DNA of 31,401 nucleotides from Methylophilaceae bacterium (GTDB lineage: Bacteria; Pseudomonadota; Gammaproteobacteria; Burkholderiales; Methylophilaceae), in assembly GCA_006844635.1 (NCBI GenBank), contig SPJO01000105.1, forward strand, positions 1-31,401. Reading direction: 5' to 3'. Position numbers and translations under genes: made by a program. Shown in pieces: positions 8,978-17,660 of the stretch; position 1 is the stretch's first letter; each line of letters starts with the position of its first letter. Under the pieces are notes generated by a model. It was given only the letters and a program-made list of their open reading frames with translations, made no database searches and was not told the DNA's origin.

Positions 8978-10067
8978 TCATATTATTCATCGCCTATTCA
9001 AGCATATCGATACCATATTAATGGGCTGCATCTTGTTCACGCTACTGGTGGGCTTACTTGTGCTATACAGTGCAGCAGGCCAAAACTTCTCCCGAGTCAA
9101 TGCACAACTCATCAATATTGCCGTAGCAATTACTGGCATGATGTTGGTCAGCAATGTGCAGCCGCAACATCTTGAGCGCATGGCACTACCTTTATACTTG
9201 CTCGGCATTTTATTGTTAATCGGCGTCGCCCTCTTTGGTGACATTAGTCATGGGGCCAGACGCTGGCTCAACTTAGGTGTGGTTAAAATACAGCCTTCAG
9301 AACTAATCCGTATTGCTATGCCAATGATGTTGGCCTGGTTCTTTTCACAGCGAGAAACAACCCTACGGATTACTGACTTCATCATTGCATTTTTCATCCT
9401 GTTCCTTCCTATTTTTTTCATTCTACAACAACCCGACTTAGGCACTTCTTTATTGGTTTCTGCTTCTGGCTTTTTTGTGATTTTCTTAGCTGGGCTGAGT
9501 TGGCGCGTGATTATCGGTGGTGCTGTTACCATTGGCGCATTAGCGCCCATCTTTTGGTCTCTACTCCATGATTATCAGAGGCGGCGCATTATGATTCTGA
9601 TTGACCCCACGCAAGATCCACTAGGTGCAGGCTATCACATCATTCAATCCACGATTGCACAAGGGTCAGGTGGACTGACTGGGAAAGGCTGGCTCAAGGG
9701 GACACAATCACAATTAGATTTCGTGCCCGAGCGCACCACAGATTTTGTGTTTTCCGTATTCAGCGAAGAGTTTGGCTTAGTGGGTAACTTGTTGCTGCTA
9801 CTATTATTTAGTCTGATTATTTTCCGTGGCATCATCATCGCATCACAAGCGAGAAGCACATTTGCTAGATTGCTGGCAGGCAGCATTACCTTCACCTTTT
9901 TCATTTACATTTTTGTCAACATCGGCATGGTGAGCGGCATTCTACCTGTTGTTGGCGTCCCATTACCGCTCATTAGCTACGGCGGCACTTCTATGGTGAC
10001 AATCTTACTTGGCTTTGGCATACTCATGAGCATTCATACGCATAAAAAGCTCGTTGCATCAGGATAA
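8970..10067 (+). CDS. rodA: RodA peptidoglycan glycosyltransferase (SEDS family)
   Basis: Integral membrane enzyme that polymerises lipid II in the elongasome, also called mrdB. At 365 residues it matches the E. coli length (370) and has about ten hydrophobic spans. SEDS-family marks include QPDLGTSLL in the region of the essential Asp, FVPERTTDFVFSVFSEEFGL and the C-terminal PLPLISYGGTSMV. It overlaps mrdA by 8 bp, so the two partner enzymes are probably translationally coupled. The rlpA start follows the stop by 4 bp. Confidence 0.97.
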   Translation: MINHIIHRLFKHIDTILMGCILFTLLVGLLVLYSAAGQNFSRVNAQLINIAVAITGMMLVSNVQPQHLERMALPLYLLGILLLIGVALFGDISHGARRWLNLGVVKIQPSELIRIAMPMMLAWFFSQRETTLRITDFIIAFFILFLPIFFILQQPDLGTSLLVSASGFFVIFLAGLSWRVIIGGAVTIGALAPIFWSLLHDYQRRRIMILIDPTQDPLGAGYHIIQSTIAQGSGGLTGKGWLKGTQSQLDFVPERTTDFVFSVFSEEFGLVGNLLLLLLFSLIIFRGIIIASQARSTFARLLAGSITFTFFIYIFVNIGMVSGILPVVGVPLPLISYGGTSMVTILLGFGILMSIHTHKKLVASG

Positions 10068-10071
10068 CTTT

Positions 10072-10941
10072 ATGAAAAAAACGCCCTTCCTCGCACTATT
10101 CATCAGCTTGACATTGGTCGCTTGTAGTAGCAGCCCAACCATCAAGCGCGCCCCAACAAAACCAGCTACCACAAAAAGTGGTGGTTACTATGGCAACGAT
10201 GGTCCACATGCAAACCCACCAAGCAATTTGGATAGCATCCCAAACGCTGTACCAAAGAAGGAGCCTTTGTATAAATACTCCACTAAACCTTATATCGCAT
10301 TAGGTAAAAAATACACACCGTTAAAGTCTGCAAAAAACTACAAAAAACGTGGTGTTGCATCTTGGTATGGCAAAATGTTTCATGGCAACAAAACAGCCAT
10401 GGGCGAAACCTACGACATGTATAGCATGACCGCAGCGCACACGCGCTTACCATTACCCAGCTATGTAAAAGTTACGAACTTAGATAATGGGCGTTCCGTG
10501 ATTGTCCGTGTAAATGACAGAGGGCCTTTTAAGCATAGTCGAGAAATTGATTTATCCTATGCTGCTGCACACAAGCTTCGCCTAATACAAAAAGGTAGCG
10601 GCTTAGTCGAAGTGGAAGCCATCGACCCAGACACTTTCTCTAACCAACATGCTGCGGCCACACCTACAAGTGCCACGCCGAACAACACAGCAGGCAGCAT
10701 TAGCCAGCACTATATTCAAGCTGGCGCATTTGGAGAAGAGTCCAATGCCATTGCACTACAGCAGAGAATTCAAGCGTTGGATTACAACCAAAGTAGCAAA
10801 GTGAAGCGGGTGTATAATAATGGATTACATCGATTATTAATTGGCCCATACCACTCTCGGCAAGCAGCTGAACAAGTCGCCAACAATATGAATCAAAACC
10901 TAAATATTTCCACTATCATTACTACGGAACCATCAAAATAG
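10072..10941 (+). CDS. rlpA: RlpA septal-ring lytic transglycosylase lipoprotein
   Basis: Outer-membrane lipoprotein; in characterised relatives it is a lytic transglycosylase acting on stem-peptide-free glycan at the septum. The 289-residue product has a lipoprotein signal with lipobox LVAC (Cys18). The double-psi beta-barrel domain begins GVASWYGKMFHGNKTAMGE and includes VIVRVNDRGPF, the region of the catalytic Asp. A low-complexity Thr/Asn/Pro linker leads to a C-terminal SPOR domain starting HYIQAGAFGEESNA. I chose the ATG at 10072 because AGGA precedes it and the signal peptide starts there; an in-frame ATG at 10054 lies inside rodA. Confidence 0.94.
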   Translation: MKKTPFLALFISLTLVACSSSPTIKRAPTKPATTKSGGYYGNDGPHANPPSNLDSIPNAVPKKEPLYKYSTKPYIALGKKYTPLKSAKNYKKRGVASWYGKMFHGNKTAMGETYDMYSMTAAHTRLPLPSYVKVTNLDNGRSVIVRVNDRGPFKHSREIDLSYAAAHKLRLIQKGSGLVEVEAIDPDTFSNQHAAATPTSATPNNTAGSISQHYIQAGAFGEESNAIALQQRIQALDYNQSSKVKRVYNNGLHRLLIGPYHSRQAAEQVANNMNQNLNISTIITTEPSK

Positions 10942-10947
10942 AAGCTT

Positions 10948-12078
10948 ATGCGTCAACATATCTTACTTATTCTATCGTTACTCTTATTACCTATCATTAG
11001 TTGGGCAGCGGCAGCTCCACCACCATCGCTTGCGGTTAACGCCTATTTACTCAGAGACATGAACAGCGGTACCAATATCGCTGCACACAAACAAGATGAA
11101 CAACTAGCGCCTGCATCATTGACTAAAATGATGACTGCGTACCTAACGTTTGACGCCATCAAACAAGGACATTTAACGCTTGAACAAAATGTCCCCGTTA
11201 GTACAAAGGCTTGGAAAGCCGAGGGCTCAAGAATGTTTATTGACCCTAAAATCCCAGTCACGGTAGATGAGTTGTTACATGGCTTGATTATTCAATCAGG
11301 CAATGACGCTGCCATTGCTTTAGCCGAAGCCATCGGTGGAAGCGAGGAGCAATTTGCTGGCATGATGGATGCACAAGCAAAAAAACTTGGAATGTCAGCA
11401 ACTCAATATAGGAATGCAACTGGCTTACCTGATGATGCGCACTATACAACTGCAAGCGACCTTGTCTTAATGGCAGAGTCACTGATTCGTGACTTCCCGC
11501 TTGAGTATCGCCGTTTATACTCACAAAAAGAGTACACCTACAACAAAATCAAACAGCAAAACCGTAACCGCTTGTTATGGTTAGACTCACATGTTGACGG
11601 CGTTAAAACCGGCCATACTAAAGCCGCAGGCTACTGTCTGGTATCTTCGGCGAAACGTAAAGATACGCGCCTCATTGCTGTCATCCTTGGTGCAGCTAAT
11701 GAAGCCATGCGCGCCTCAGAAAGCCAACGCCTACTCAATTATGGTTTTCAGTTTTATGAATCAACTTTAGTCTATAAAAAATCACAGGCGGTATCGAGCA
11801 TTCCTGTCTATAAAGGCTATAGCAAAACCGCCAATGCCACAGTCGCTAAAGATTTATACCTATCGCTACCAAAAGGTGATTACGCACGCGTCAAAGCAAC
11901 CATGACATCTAAACAGCCACTGATTGCACCAGTAGAAGCTGGTCAAGCAGTTGGTAAAATTACATTTACACTCGATGGTAAAATCATTGACGAGCAACCA
12001 CTTATCGCTGCGCAAAAAGTTGGGCCGGCTGGTTTCTTTGGTCGGATGATTGATAGCATCAAGCTGCTGCTACAATAA
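10948..12078 (+). CDS. dacA: D-alanyl-D-alanine carboxypeptidase (PBP5/6 family)
   Basis: Periplasmic low-molecular-weight PBP that removes the terminal D-Ala from pentapeptide stems. The 376-residue product has a Sec signal peptide ending near WAAAAP. The three active-site motifs are SLTK (Ser57, Lys60), SGN (117-119) and KTG (220-222). A C-terminal beta domain of the PBP5 type follows, then an amphipathic tail GFFGRMIDSIKLLLQ that probably anchors it to the outer face of the inner membrane. It could equally be named dacC; the sequence does not decide which paralogue it is. Confidence 0.95.
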   Translation: MRQHILLILSLLLLPIISWAAAAPPPSLAVNAYLLRDMNSGTNIAAHKQDEQLAPASLTKMMTAYLTFDAIKQGHLTLEQNVPVSTKAWKAEGSRMFIDPKIPVTVDELLHGLIIQSGNDAAIALAEAIGGSEEQFAGMMDAQAKKLGMSATQYRNATGLPDDAHYTTASDLVLMAESLIRDFPLEYRRLYSQKEYTYNKIKQQNRNRLLWLDSHVDGVKTGHTKAAGYCLVSSAKRKDTRLIAVILGAANEAMRASESQRLLNYGFQFYESTLVYKKSQAVSSIPVYKGYSKTANATVAKDLYLSLPKGDYARVKATMTSKQPLIAPVEAGQAVGKITFTLDGKIIDEQPLIAAQKVGPAGFFGRMIDSIKLLLQ

Positions 12079-12080
12079 CC

Positions 12081-12359
12081 ATGTGTGATACGAACGAACC
12101 ACAACAACCCTTAATTGAATTCCCATGTGAATTTCCGATTAAGGTGATGGGCTTAACAGAGGATGGCTTTAGTATGGAGATGATTAAAACCATACAACAG
12201 CATGAGCCCACCTTTGATGCATCTAGGATTGAAATGCGAGGGAGTTCTGCAGGTAAATATACCAGCCTGACATGTAACTGTTACGTCGAGTCACAAGCCC
12301 AACTCGATGATATTTATCGTGCTTTAACCAGTCATCCACTGGCAAAATACGTCCTCTAG
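12081..12359 (+). CDS. DUF493 family protein (YbeD-like)
   Basis: A 92-residue soluble protein of the YbeD/DUF493 family, an ACT-like ferredoxin fold of unknown biochemical role, found between dacA and lipB in many proteobacteria. Visible marks are IEFPCEFPIKVMG near the N-terminus, FDASRIEMRGSSAGKYTSLT in the middle and the closing DDIYRALTSHPLAKYVL. It follows dacA by 2 bp and precedes lipB by 2 bp, so it is certainly in the same transcript. A role with lipoate synthesis is guessed only from position. Confidence 0.9.
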   Translation: MCDTNEPQQPLIEFPCEFPIKVMGLTEDGFSMEMIKTIQQHEPTFDASRIEMRGSSAGKYTSLTCNCYVESQAQLDDIYRALTSHPLAKYVL

Positions 12360-12361
12360 CC

Positions 12362-12970
12362 ATGACACAGCTTATTCTTCGTAAGCTAGGAAAAACAGAC
12401 TACCAGCAAACATTAAATGCCATGCAGTCGTTTACTAGCAACCGTACTCATGACACGGCAGATGAACTCTGGTTAACCGAGCACGATAGCGTCTATACCT
12501 TAGGTTTGAACCGCAAAAATATACGCTTACCAAATAATGACATTCCAGTAGTCAATGTCGATAGAGGCGGGAAAATTACTTACCATGGATTAGGGCAAAT
12601 CGTGATTTACTTGCTCATTGATTTAAACCGTCGACAGCTTAATGTGCGCCAGCTTGTTGATATCATTGAGAGTAGCATTGTGGCTTTACTGGCACAATAT
12701 GATATTGCTGCGATAGCCAAGAAAAATGCCCCTGGTGTCTATGTCGATGATAAAAAAATTGCCTCTGTTGGCCTGAGGTTGAAAAAAAATTGCTGTTATC
12801 ATGGGCTGAGTTTAAATGTTGATATGAATTTACGGCCATTTGAAGCCATTGACCCTTGCGGTTATGCTGGGTTAGAAATGATCCAAACGAAAGACTTACT
12901 GATTAAAGACTCACAAGCAATACTTGGTGAAACCTTGCTCAATCTATTACAAAACAAATTAACGACATGA
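12362..12970 (+). CDS. lipB: Octanoyl-ACP:protein N-octanoyltransferase
   Basis: Moves octanoyl from acyl-carrier protein to the lipoyl domains of 2-oxoacid dehydrogenases and GcvH, the first step of lipoate synthesis. The 202-residue product shows the substrate motif RGGKITYHGLGQ (69-79), Lys132 in KKIASVGLRLKK and catalytic Cys166 in DPCGYAGLEM. Two common family positions differ: TYHGPGQ is TYHGLGQ here, and the following YP is YL. The catalytic Cys/Lys pair is intact, so it should be active. Its stop overlaps the lipA ATG by 4 bp (ATGA). Confidence 0.95.
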   Translation: MTQLILRKLGKTDYQQTLNAMQSFTSNRTHDTADELWLTEHDSVYTLGLNRKNIRLPNNDIPVVNVDRGGKITYHGLGQIVIYLLIDLNRRQLNVRQLVDIIESSIVALLAQYDIAAIAKKNAPGVYVDDKKIASVGLRLKKNCCYHGLSLNVDMNLRPFEAIDPCGYAGLEMIQTKDLLIKDSQAILGETLLNLLQNKLTT

Positions 12971-13938
12971 CAGGCTCAATAAATAAACCATCCCAAAGAC
13001 CACCGAAGAAGATAGCTGGTGTGAAAGAGATTGATGCAGCGAAGACCTCGCGCATTCCAATCAAAATCGTTCCGCAGCCCGTTTTGCGAAAACCTGAGTG
13101 GATTCGTATGAAAGCACCCGACTCTAAACGTTTCAGAGAAATTAAAGAAGCATTGCGAGAAAACAATCTTCATACCGTGTGTGAAGAAGCTAGCTGCCCC
13201 AATATTGGCGAATGCTTCAGTGGTGGCACAGCTACCTTTATGATTCTTGGCGACATTTGCACGCGTCGCTGCCCATTCTGTGATGTGGCACATGGCAAAC
13301 CGTTACCACCAGATGAAAATGAACCTGCTAACCTAGCACGCACCATCGCACAGATGCGGCTAAACTACGTCGTTATCACAAGCGTAGATCGTGATGATCT
13401 AGCGGATGGTGGCGCGCAGCATTTTGTTGATTGCATTAAAGCTATTCGTGAAGCGTCACCAGCTATTAAGATTGAAATATTGGTGCCAGACTTCCGCGGC
13501 CGTCTAGATATTGCGCTAAAAGTGTTAAAAGAAGCACCACCAGATGTGATGAACCACAATTTAGAGACAATCCCTAGACTCTACAAACAAGCACGCCCTG
13601 GTTCTGACTATCAAAACTCACTGACTTTATTAAAAGTCTTCAATGAAATGTACCCGCACATCCCAACCAAATCAGGTTTAATGCTTGGGCTCGGTGAAAC
13701 GGATGATGAAATCCTCGAAGTCATGAAAGACTTACGTGCGCATCAAGTCAGCATGCTAACATTAGGGCAATACCTGCAACCCAGCGTGCATCACTTACCT
13801 GTGGCGCGCTATGTCGAGCCTGCCATTTTTGATGCATTGAAAGAAAAAGCAGATGCCATGGGCTTTAATAATGCGGCCAGTGGCCCCATGGTAAGAAGTA
13901 GCTATCATGCTGACCTGCAAGCAGGTCACGTTGCATAG
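12967..13938 (+). CDS. lipA: Lipoyl synthase
   Basis: Radical-SAM enzyme that inserts two sulfurs into protein-bound octanoyl groups. The 323-residue product has the auxiliary cluster motif CX4CX5C (Cys72, 77, 83). The radical-SAM motif CX3CX2C follows (Cys98, 102, 105). The closing RSSYHA supplies the conserved C-terminal serine that ligates the auxiliary cluster. The first 45 residues are a basic, Pro-rich lead. The ATGA overlap with lipB implies coupled translation of the two enzymes of the same pathway. Confidence 0.97.
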   Translation: MTGSINKPSQRPPKKIAGVKEIDAAKTSRIPIKIVPQPVLRKPEWIRMKAPDSKRFREIKEALRENNLHTVCEEASCPNIGECFSGGTATFMILGDICTRRCPFCDVAHGKPLPPDENEPANLARTIAQMRLNYVVITSVDRDDLADGGAQHFVDCIKAIREASPAIKIEILVPDFRGRLDIALKVLKEAPPDVMNHNLETIPRLYKQARPGSDYQNSLTLLKVFNEMYPHIPTKSGLMLGLGETDDEILEVMKDLRAHQVSMLTLGQYLQPSVHHLPVARYVEPAIFDALKEKADAMGFNNAASGPMVRSSYHADLQAGHVA

Positions 13939-13976
13939 CAACTTCGTTATCACCATTGCTAACATAGAGGATACTC

Positions 13977-15272
13977 ATGGTCCCACATTTAACAACAGCC
14001 CTAAGCGGCCCACTGCTTGATTTAGAAAAACGCATTCTTTATAAAATGCCAGATATTGAGCACTGGTTCCGTACACAATGGTTAGACCATAGTGCGCCTT
14101 TTTATGCGTCTGTCGATTTACGCAATAGCGGCTTTAAACTGGCCCCCGTTGATATCAACTTATTCCCAGCAGGGTTTAACAACCTTAACCCTGACTTTAT
14201 AAGCTTAAGCGTTCAAGCCGCGACGATAGCCATTGAGAAAGTATGCCCAGAAGCACACCGACTACTGATCATCCCAGAAAACCATTCGCGTAATACCTAT
14301 TATTTGCGCAACGTTATTGAATTAACACGCATTTTGACTGCCGCTGGTTTAGAGGTGCGTATTGGCAGTATTTCTCCTGAAATTACTGAGCCCACCACCC
14401 TAGAAACACCCGATGGACATACGCTACTGGTTGAACCGATAGTACGCGAAGGCAACCGCCTTAAGCTTAAAAACCCTGAACTCGGCGATTTTGACAGCTG
14501 CGCTATTTTACTGAACAACGACCTATCGGGCGGCGCGCCTGAACTTTTGGAAAACTTAGAGCAAAGTTTAATTCCACCATTGCATGCCGGTTGGCAAACA
14601 CGGCGTAAAACGCGACACTTCTCGGCCTATCGTGATGTTGCCACTGAGTTTGCACAATTTTTAGGGATTGATGAATGGCTATTAAATCCATACTTTGAGC
14701 GTTGTGACGACATTGATTTTAATGCACGTACTGGTGAAAATTGTTTAGCGGAAAAGGTAGATGAGTTAATTGCCAAAATCAAAGTAAAGTATACAGAATA
14801 TGGCATCACACAAGACCCCTTCGTCATCGTGAAAGCCAATGCAGGTACTTATGGCATGGGCATTATGTCTGTGAAGTCTGGTGAAGAAATGCTTGGCCTC
14901 AATCGTAAGAAACGTAATAAAATGTCGACCATTAAAGAGGGCCAACAAGTCACAGAAGTGATTATTCAAGAAGGTGTTTATACTTTTGAAAATATTGATG
15001 AAGCCGTAGCCGAGCCAGTGGTCTATATGATGGATCATTTTGTCATTGGTGGTTTTTATCGCGTGCATACCAATCGTGATGCCAATGAAAACTTAAATGC
15101 ACCGGGCGCACACTTTGAACCTTTAGCTTTCGAATCCCCTTGTGGCTTACCAGATTGCACAGGCGAACCTGATACCGTGCCCAATCGTTTTTATGCTTAC
15201 AGCGTCGTCGCACGTTTAGCACTATTAGCAACCACCATTGAGCTAGAAGAAACTGACCCGTTAAACCAATAG
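13977..15272 (+). CDS. gshA: Glutamate-cysteine ligase, A. ferrooxidans type
   Basis: Makes gamma-glutamylcysteine, the first step of glutathione synthesis. The 431-residue sequence does not resemble the E. coli or plant-type ligases. It matches the rarer family first assigned in Acidithiobacillus ferrooxidans, with the N-terminal YASVDLRNSGFKLAPVDINL followed by FPAGFNNLNPDF, and PFVIVKANAGTYGMGIMSV in the nucleotide-binding part. The start is well marked by AGAGGA 5 bp before the ATG. gshB follows after 2 bp, which strongly supports the assignment. The family call is from recognition, not from a search. Confidence 0.87.
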   Translation: MVPHLTTALSGPLLDLEKRILYKMPDIEHWFRTQWLDHSAPFYASVDLRNSGFKLAPVDINLFPAGFNNLNPDFISLSVQAATIAIEKVCPEAHRLLIIPENHSRNTYYLRNVIELTRILTAAGLEVRIGSISPEITEPTTLETPDGHTLLVEPIVREGNRLKLKNPELGDFDSCAILLNNDLSGGAPELLENLEQSLIPPLHAGWQTRRKTRHFSAYRDVATEFAQFLGIDEWLLNPYFERCDDIDFNARTGENCLAEKVDELIAKIKVKYTEYGITQDPFVIVKANAGTYGMGIMSVKSGEEMLGLNRKKRNKMSTIKEGQQVTEVIIQEGVYTFENIDEAVAEPVVYMMDHFVIGGFYRVHTNRDANENLNAPGAHFEPLAFESPCGLPDCTGEPDTVPNRFYAYSVVARLALLATTIELEETDPLNQ

Positions 15273-15274
15273 TC

Positions 15275-16219
15275 ATGAAACTACTTTTTATTCTAGATCC
15301 ATATAGCAGCTTAAACATAGCCAAAGACACCAGTGTCGCGATGATGCGCGAAGCGGCGAAGCGTGGACACAGTTTGTCCGTATGCCAACAACATGATGTG
15401 TTTTTACGTAATGAGGTAGTGCACTTCACCGCACAAGATTTTGAATTCTCTGATGGTGATGATTGGTATGCACTCGATACGTCGCGTGCCTATCAAGCTA
15501 AAGACTTTGATGCTATTTTAATGCGCAAAGATCCGCCATTTGATAACGAGTATTTATACAGCACTTATTTGTTAGGATTGGCTCAAGAACAAGGTGGCAA
15601 GGTGATTAACAACCCGACTGCAGTACGCAATTGGAATGAAAAGCTATCCGTCACCAAATTCCCACAATTCTGCCCAGAATTTTTGGTGTCTAGCAACCAA
15701 CAGCAGATTCGTGACTTTCTGAGAGCACAGCAAGATATTGTCGTTAAACCATTAGATGGCATGGGTGGTGCCAGCATTTTCCGCCTGACGACGGATGACC
15801 CCAACATTGGTGTTATCTTAGAAACCATTACTGACCATGGTCGTCAAACAATTATGGCGCAGCAGTATTTACCAGCCATCAAACAAGGCGACAAACGCAT
15901 TATCATCATTGATGGCCAGCCACTCGATTATGCACTTGCACGCATTCCACAAGGTGGCGAAACACGCGGCAATTTAGCTGCAGGTGGTAAAGGAGTTGCC
16001 CAACCACTCTCAGCACGTGACCGAGAAATCGCAAACACCATTGGCCAAACATTGAAAACGGAAGGTTTATTTTTTGTTGGTTTAGATGTGATTGGTGACT
16101 ACATCACAGAGATTAACGTCACTAGTCCAACTGGTATCGTTGAGTTAGCCGCACAAACTGCCATCAACCCAGCCGCGATTTTCATGGATGCTTTATCAGC
16201 AAAACTTGCTCTTAACTAG
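15275..16219 (+). CDS. gshB: Glutathione synthetase
   Basis: ATP-grasp enzyme that joins glycine to gamma-glutamylcysteine. The 314-residue product (E. coli 316) begins MKLLFILDPYSSLNIAKDTS. It contains MRKDPPFDNEYLYSTYLL (about 88-105), the ATP-grasp segment VVKPLDGMGGASIFR (about 155-170), RIIIIDGQPLDYALARIP and the metal-binding EINVTSPTGIVEL near 285. It sits 2 bp after gshA, so both glutathione steps are co-expressed. Confidence 0.97.
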   Translation: MKLLFILDPYSSLNIAKDTSVAMMREAAKRGHSLSVCQQHDVFLRNEVVHFTAQDFEFSDGDDWYALDTSRAYQAKDFDAILMRKDPPFDNEYLYSTYLLGLAQEQGGKVINNPTAVRNWNEKLSVTKFPQFCPEFLVSSNQQQIRDFLRAQQDIVVKPLDGMGGASIFRLTTDDPNIGVILETITDHGRQTIMAQQYLPAIKQGDKRIIIIDGQPLDYALARIPQGGETRGNLAAGGKGVAQPLSARDREIANTIGQTLKTEGLFFVGLDVIGDYITEINVTSPTGIVELAAQTAINPAAIFMDALSAKLALN

Positions 16220-16252
16220 AATCTGCCTGTGTCTGGGGTTATAGTAGCGCCT

Positions 16253-17290
16253 ATGCGCTACGTTTTATTATTACTTTCAGCACTGTTGTTACTTAGCTGC
16301 AGCCCCAAAGAGCCGCTTTACAACACACAAACCTATGTCTTTGGCACCTTAGTCGACATTAGCATTTATGGCGAAACAGATGCGCATGCACAATCTGCCG
16401 CAAATGCCATCATCAATCATTACAACAAGCTACATCAACGCTTACATGCTTGGCAGCCAAGTGAGATTAGCAAAATTAATGATGCTTTCTCAGTTGGTAA
16501 AAGCAGCTCGATTAAAGCAGACGTTGCGCAAATGATTCAGCAAATGACGACACTATCAACGCAATCTCACGGTGCTTTCAACCCTGCCATTGGCCACCTT
16601 ATCAACACTTGGGGCTTTCAAAGCGACGCCTTCCTAGCCAAGCATGTTAATGCAGCCAAAATACAGCAATTAGTGGCTAAAAACCCACAAATGATAGACA
16701 TTGTCATCGAAAACAATAATATTCGGAGCAATAATCCTGCTGTCAAATTAGACTTGGGTGGGTATGCTAAAGGCTACGCCTTAGATTTAGGTTTGCAAAC
16801 CCTACGTGAACATCACGTACAACATGCACTAATTAATATTGGCGGCAATATTGTAGCTTTAGGTCAGCATGGAGATCGTCCATGGCGCGTTGGCATTCAA
16901 CACCCTAGACAACCTAATGCAATCGCCAGCATTGCCTTACCCAGCGGGTGGGCGATTGGCACATCAGGTGATTATCAGCGTTTTTTTGATTTAGACGGCA
17001 AACGCTACTGCCATCTCATTAATCCAAGCACAGGCTATCCAGCACAACACACACAATCTGTTACCGTCATGATTCCGCCGCAACAAAATGCTGGTGTACT
17101 ATCTGATGTCGCTTCAAAACCGATTTTTCTAGCGCCAAAAAATAAACGATTAGCCGCAGCAAAAAGTATGAATATTGAACGCTTCTTAATCATTGGATCA
17201 GAAGGCAAGCTACAAATTAGCCAGCAGATGCAAGCGTATATCGACTGGACAAACCCAAAACAATCAGTTGAGGTTGTTGCCATTGACTAA
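16253..17290 (+). CDS. apbE: FAD:protein FMN transferase, lipoprotein
   Basis: Periplasmic ApbE-family enzyme that attaches FMN from FAD to Thr/Ser of target proteins such as NqrB/NqrC, RnfG or other FMN-binding-domain proteins. The 345-residue product has a lipoprotein signal with lipobox LLSC (Cys16). Family motifs are GAFNPAIGHLINTWGF (108-122), DLGGYAKGYALD (167-178), ALINIGGN, GTSGDYQRFF and HLINPSTGYPA. I chose the ATG at 16253 because it opens the signal peptide; a GTG at 16229 would add eight residues and spoil it. No FMN-acceptor gene lies in this window. The next two genes overlap in series. Confidence 0.93.
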   Translation: MRYVLLLLSALLLLSCSPKEPLYNTQTYVFGTLVDISIYGETDAHAQSAANAIINHYNKLHQRLHAWQPSEISKINDAFSVGKSSSIKADVAQMIQQMTTLSTQSHGAFNPAIGHLINTWGFQSDAFLAKHVNAAKIQQLVAKNPQMIDIVIENNNIRSNNPAVKLDLGGYAKGYALDLGLQTLREHHVQHALINIGGNIVALGQHGDRPWRVGIQHPRQPNAIASIALPSGWAIGTSGDYQRFFDLDGKRYCHLINPSTGYPAQHTQSVTVMIPPQQNAGVLSDVASKPIFLAPKNKRLAAAKSMNIERFLIIGSEGKLQISQQMQAYIDWTNPKQSVEVVAID

Positions 17291-17660
17291 GTTAATCGGT
17301 AAGCCATTATTAGGTGACTGGCTAGTCATCATTGCAAGCATCATTACCATCATTTTCCTGTTCAAAACGCTATGGTCTAATGAAGCGGCGAGCCAACTAA
17401 AAATCCGACAAGGAGACACCGTCATTGGCAGTTATGATTTAAACCAAACGCGCGAGTTGCATATTCATGGCCCACTAGGCGATTCACATATCAGCATCGA
17501 ACAGGGAAAAGTCCGCTTTAAACAATCACCATGCCATAACCAATACTGTGTCCATCAAGGCTGGCTGAGCCGAGCTGGCCAAGTGGCAATTTGCTTACCG
17601 AATCAAGTTAGCTTACAACTAATTGGCGAAAAAAAACCGTATGACTCGCTCAATTATTAA
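17283..17660 (+). CDS. NusG domain II-containing membrane-anchored protein
   Basis: A 125-residue protein with one N-terminal membrane span (about 13-29) and a domain of the NusG_II family facing the periplasm. Three cysteines stand out: Cys84 and Cys89 in SPCHNQYCVHQGW, and Cys104 in VAICLP. This CX4C arrangement is typical of the family and could form a disulfide or bind a cofactor. I chose a TTG start at 17283, which overlaps the apbE stop by 8 bp and begins MTKLIGKPLLGDWLV. Longer frames run into apbE. The role is unknown; the family is usually found beside apbE and Gx-transporter genes, as here. Confidence 0.8.
   Translation: MTKLIGKPLLGDWLVIIASIITIIFLFKTLWSNEAASQLKIRQGDTVIGSYDLNQTRELHIHGPLGDSHISIEQGKVRFKQSPCHNQYCVHQGWLSRAGQVAICLPNQVSLQLIGEKKPYDSLNY

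Noticed and set aside
15043..15429. A 128-codon minus-strand frame over the gshA/gshB junction
   Set aside because: It covers the coding sequence of two well-supported genes and resembles no protein family.
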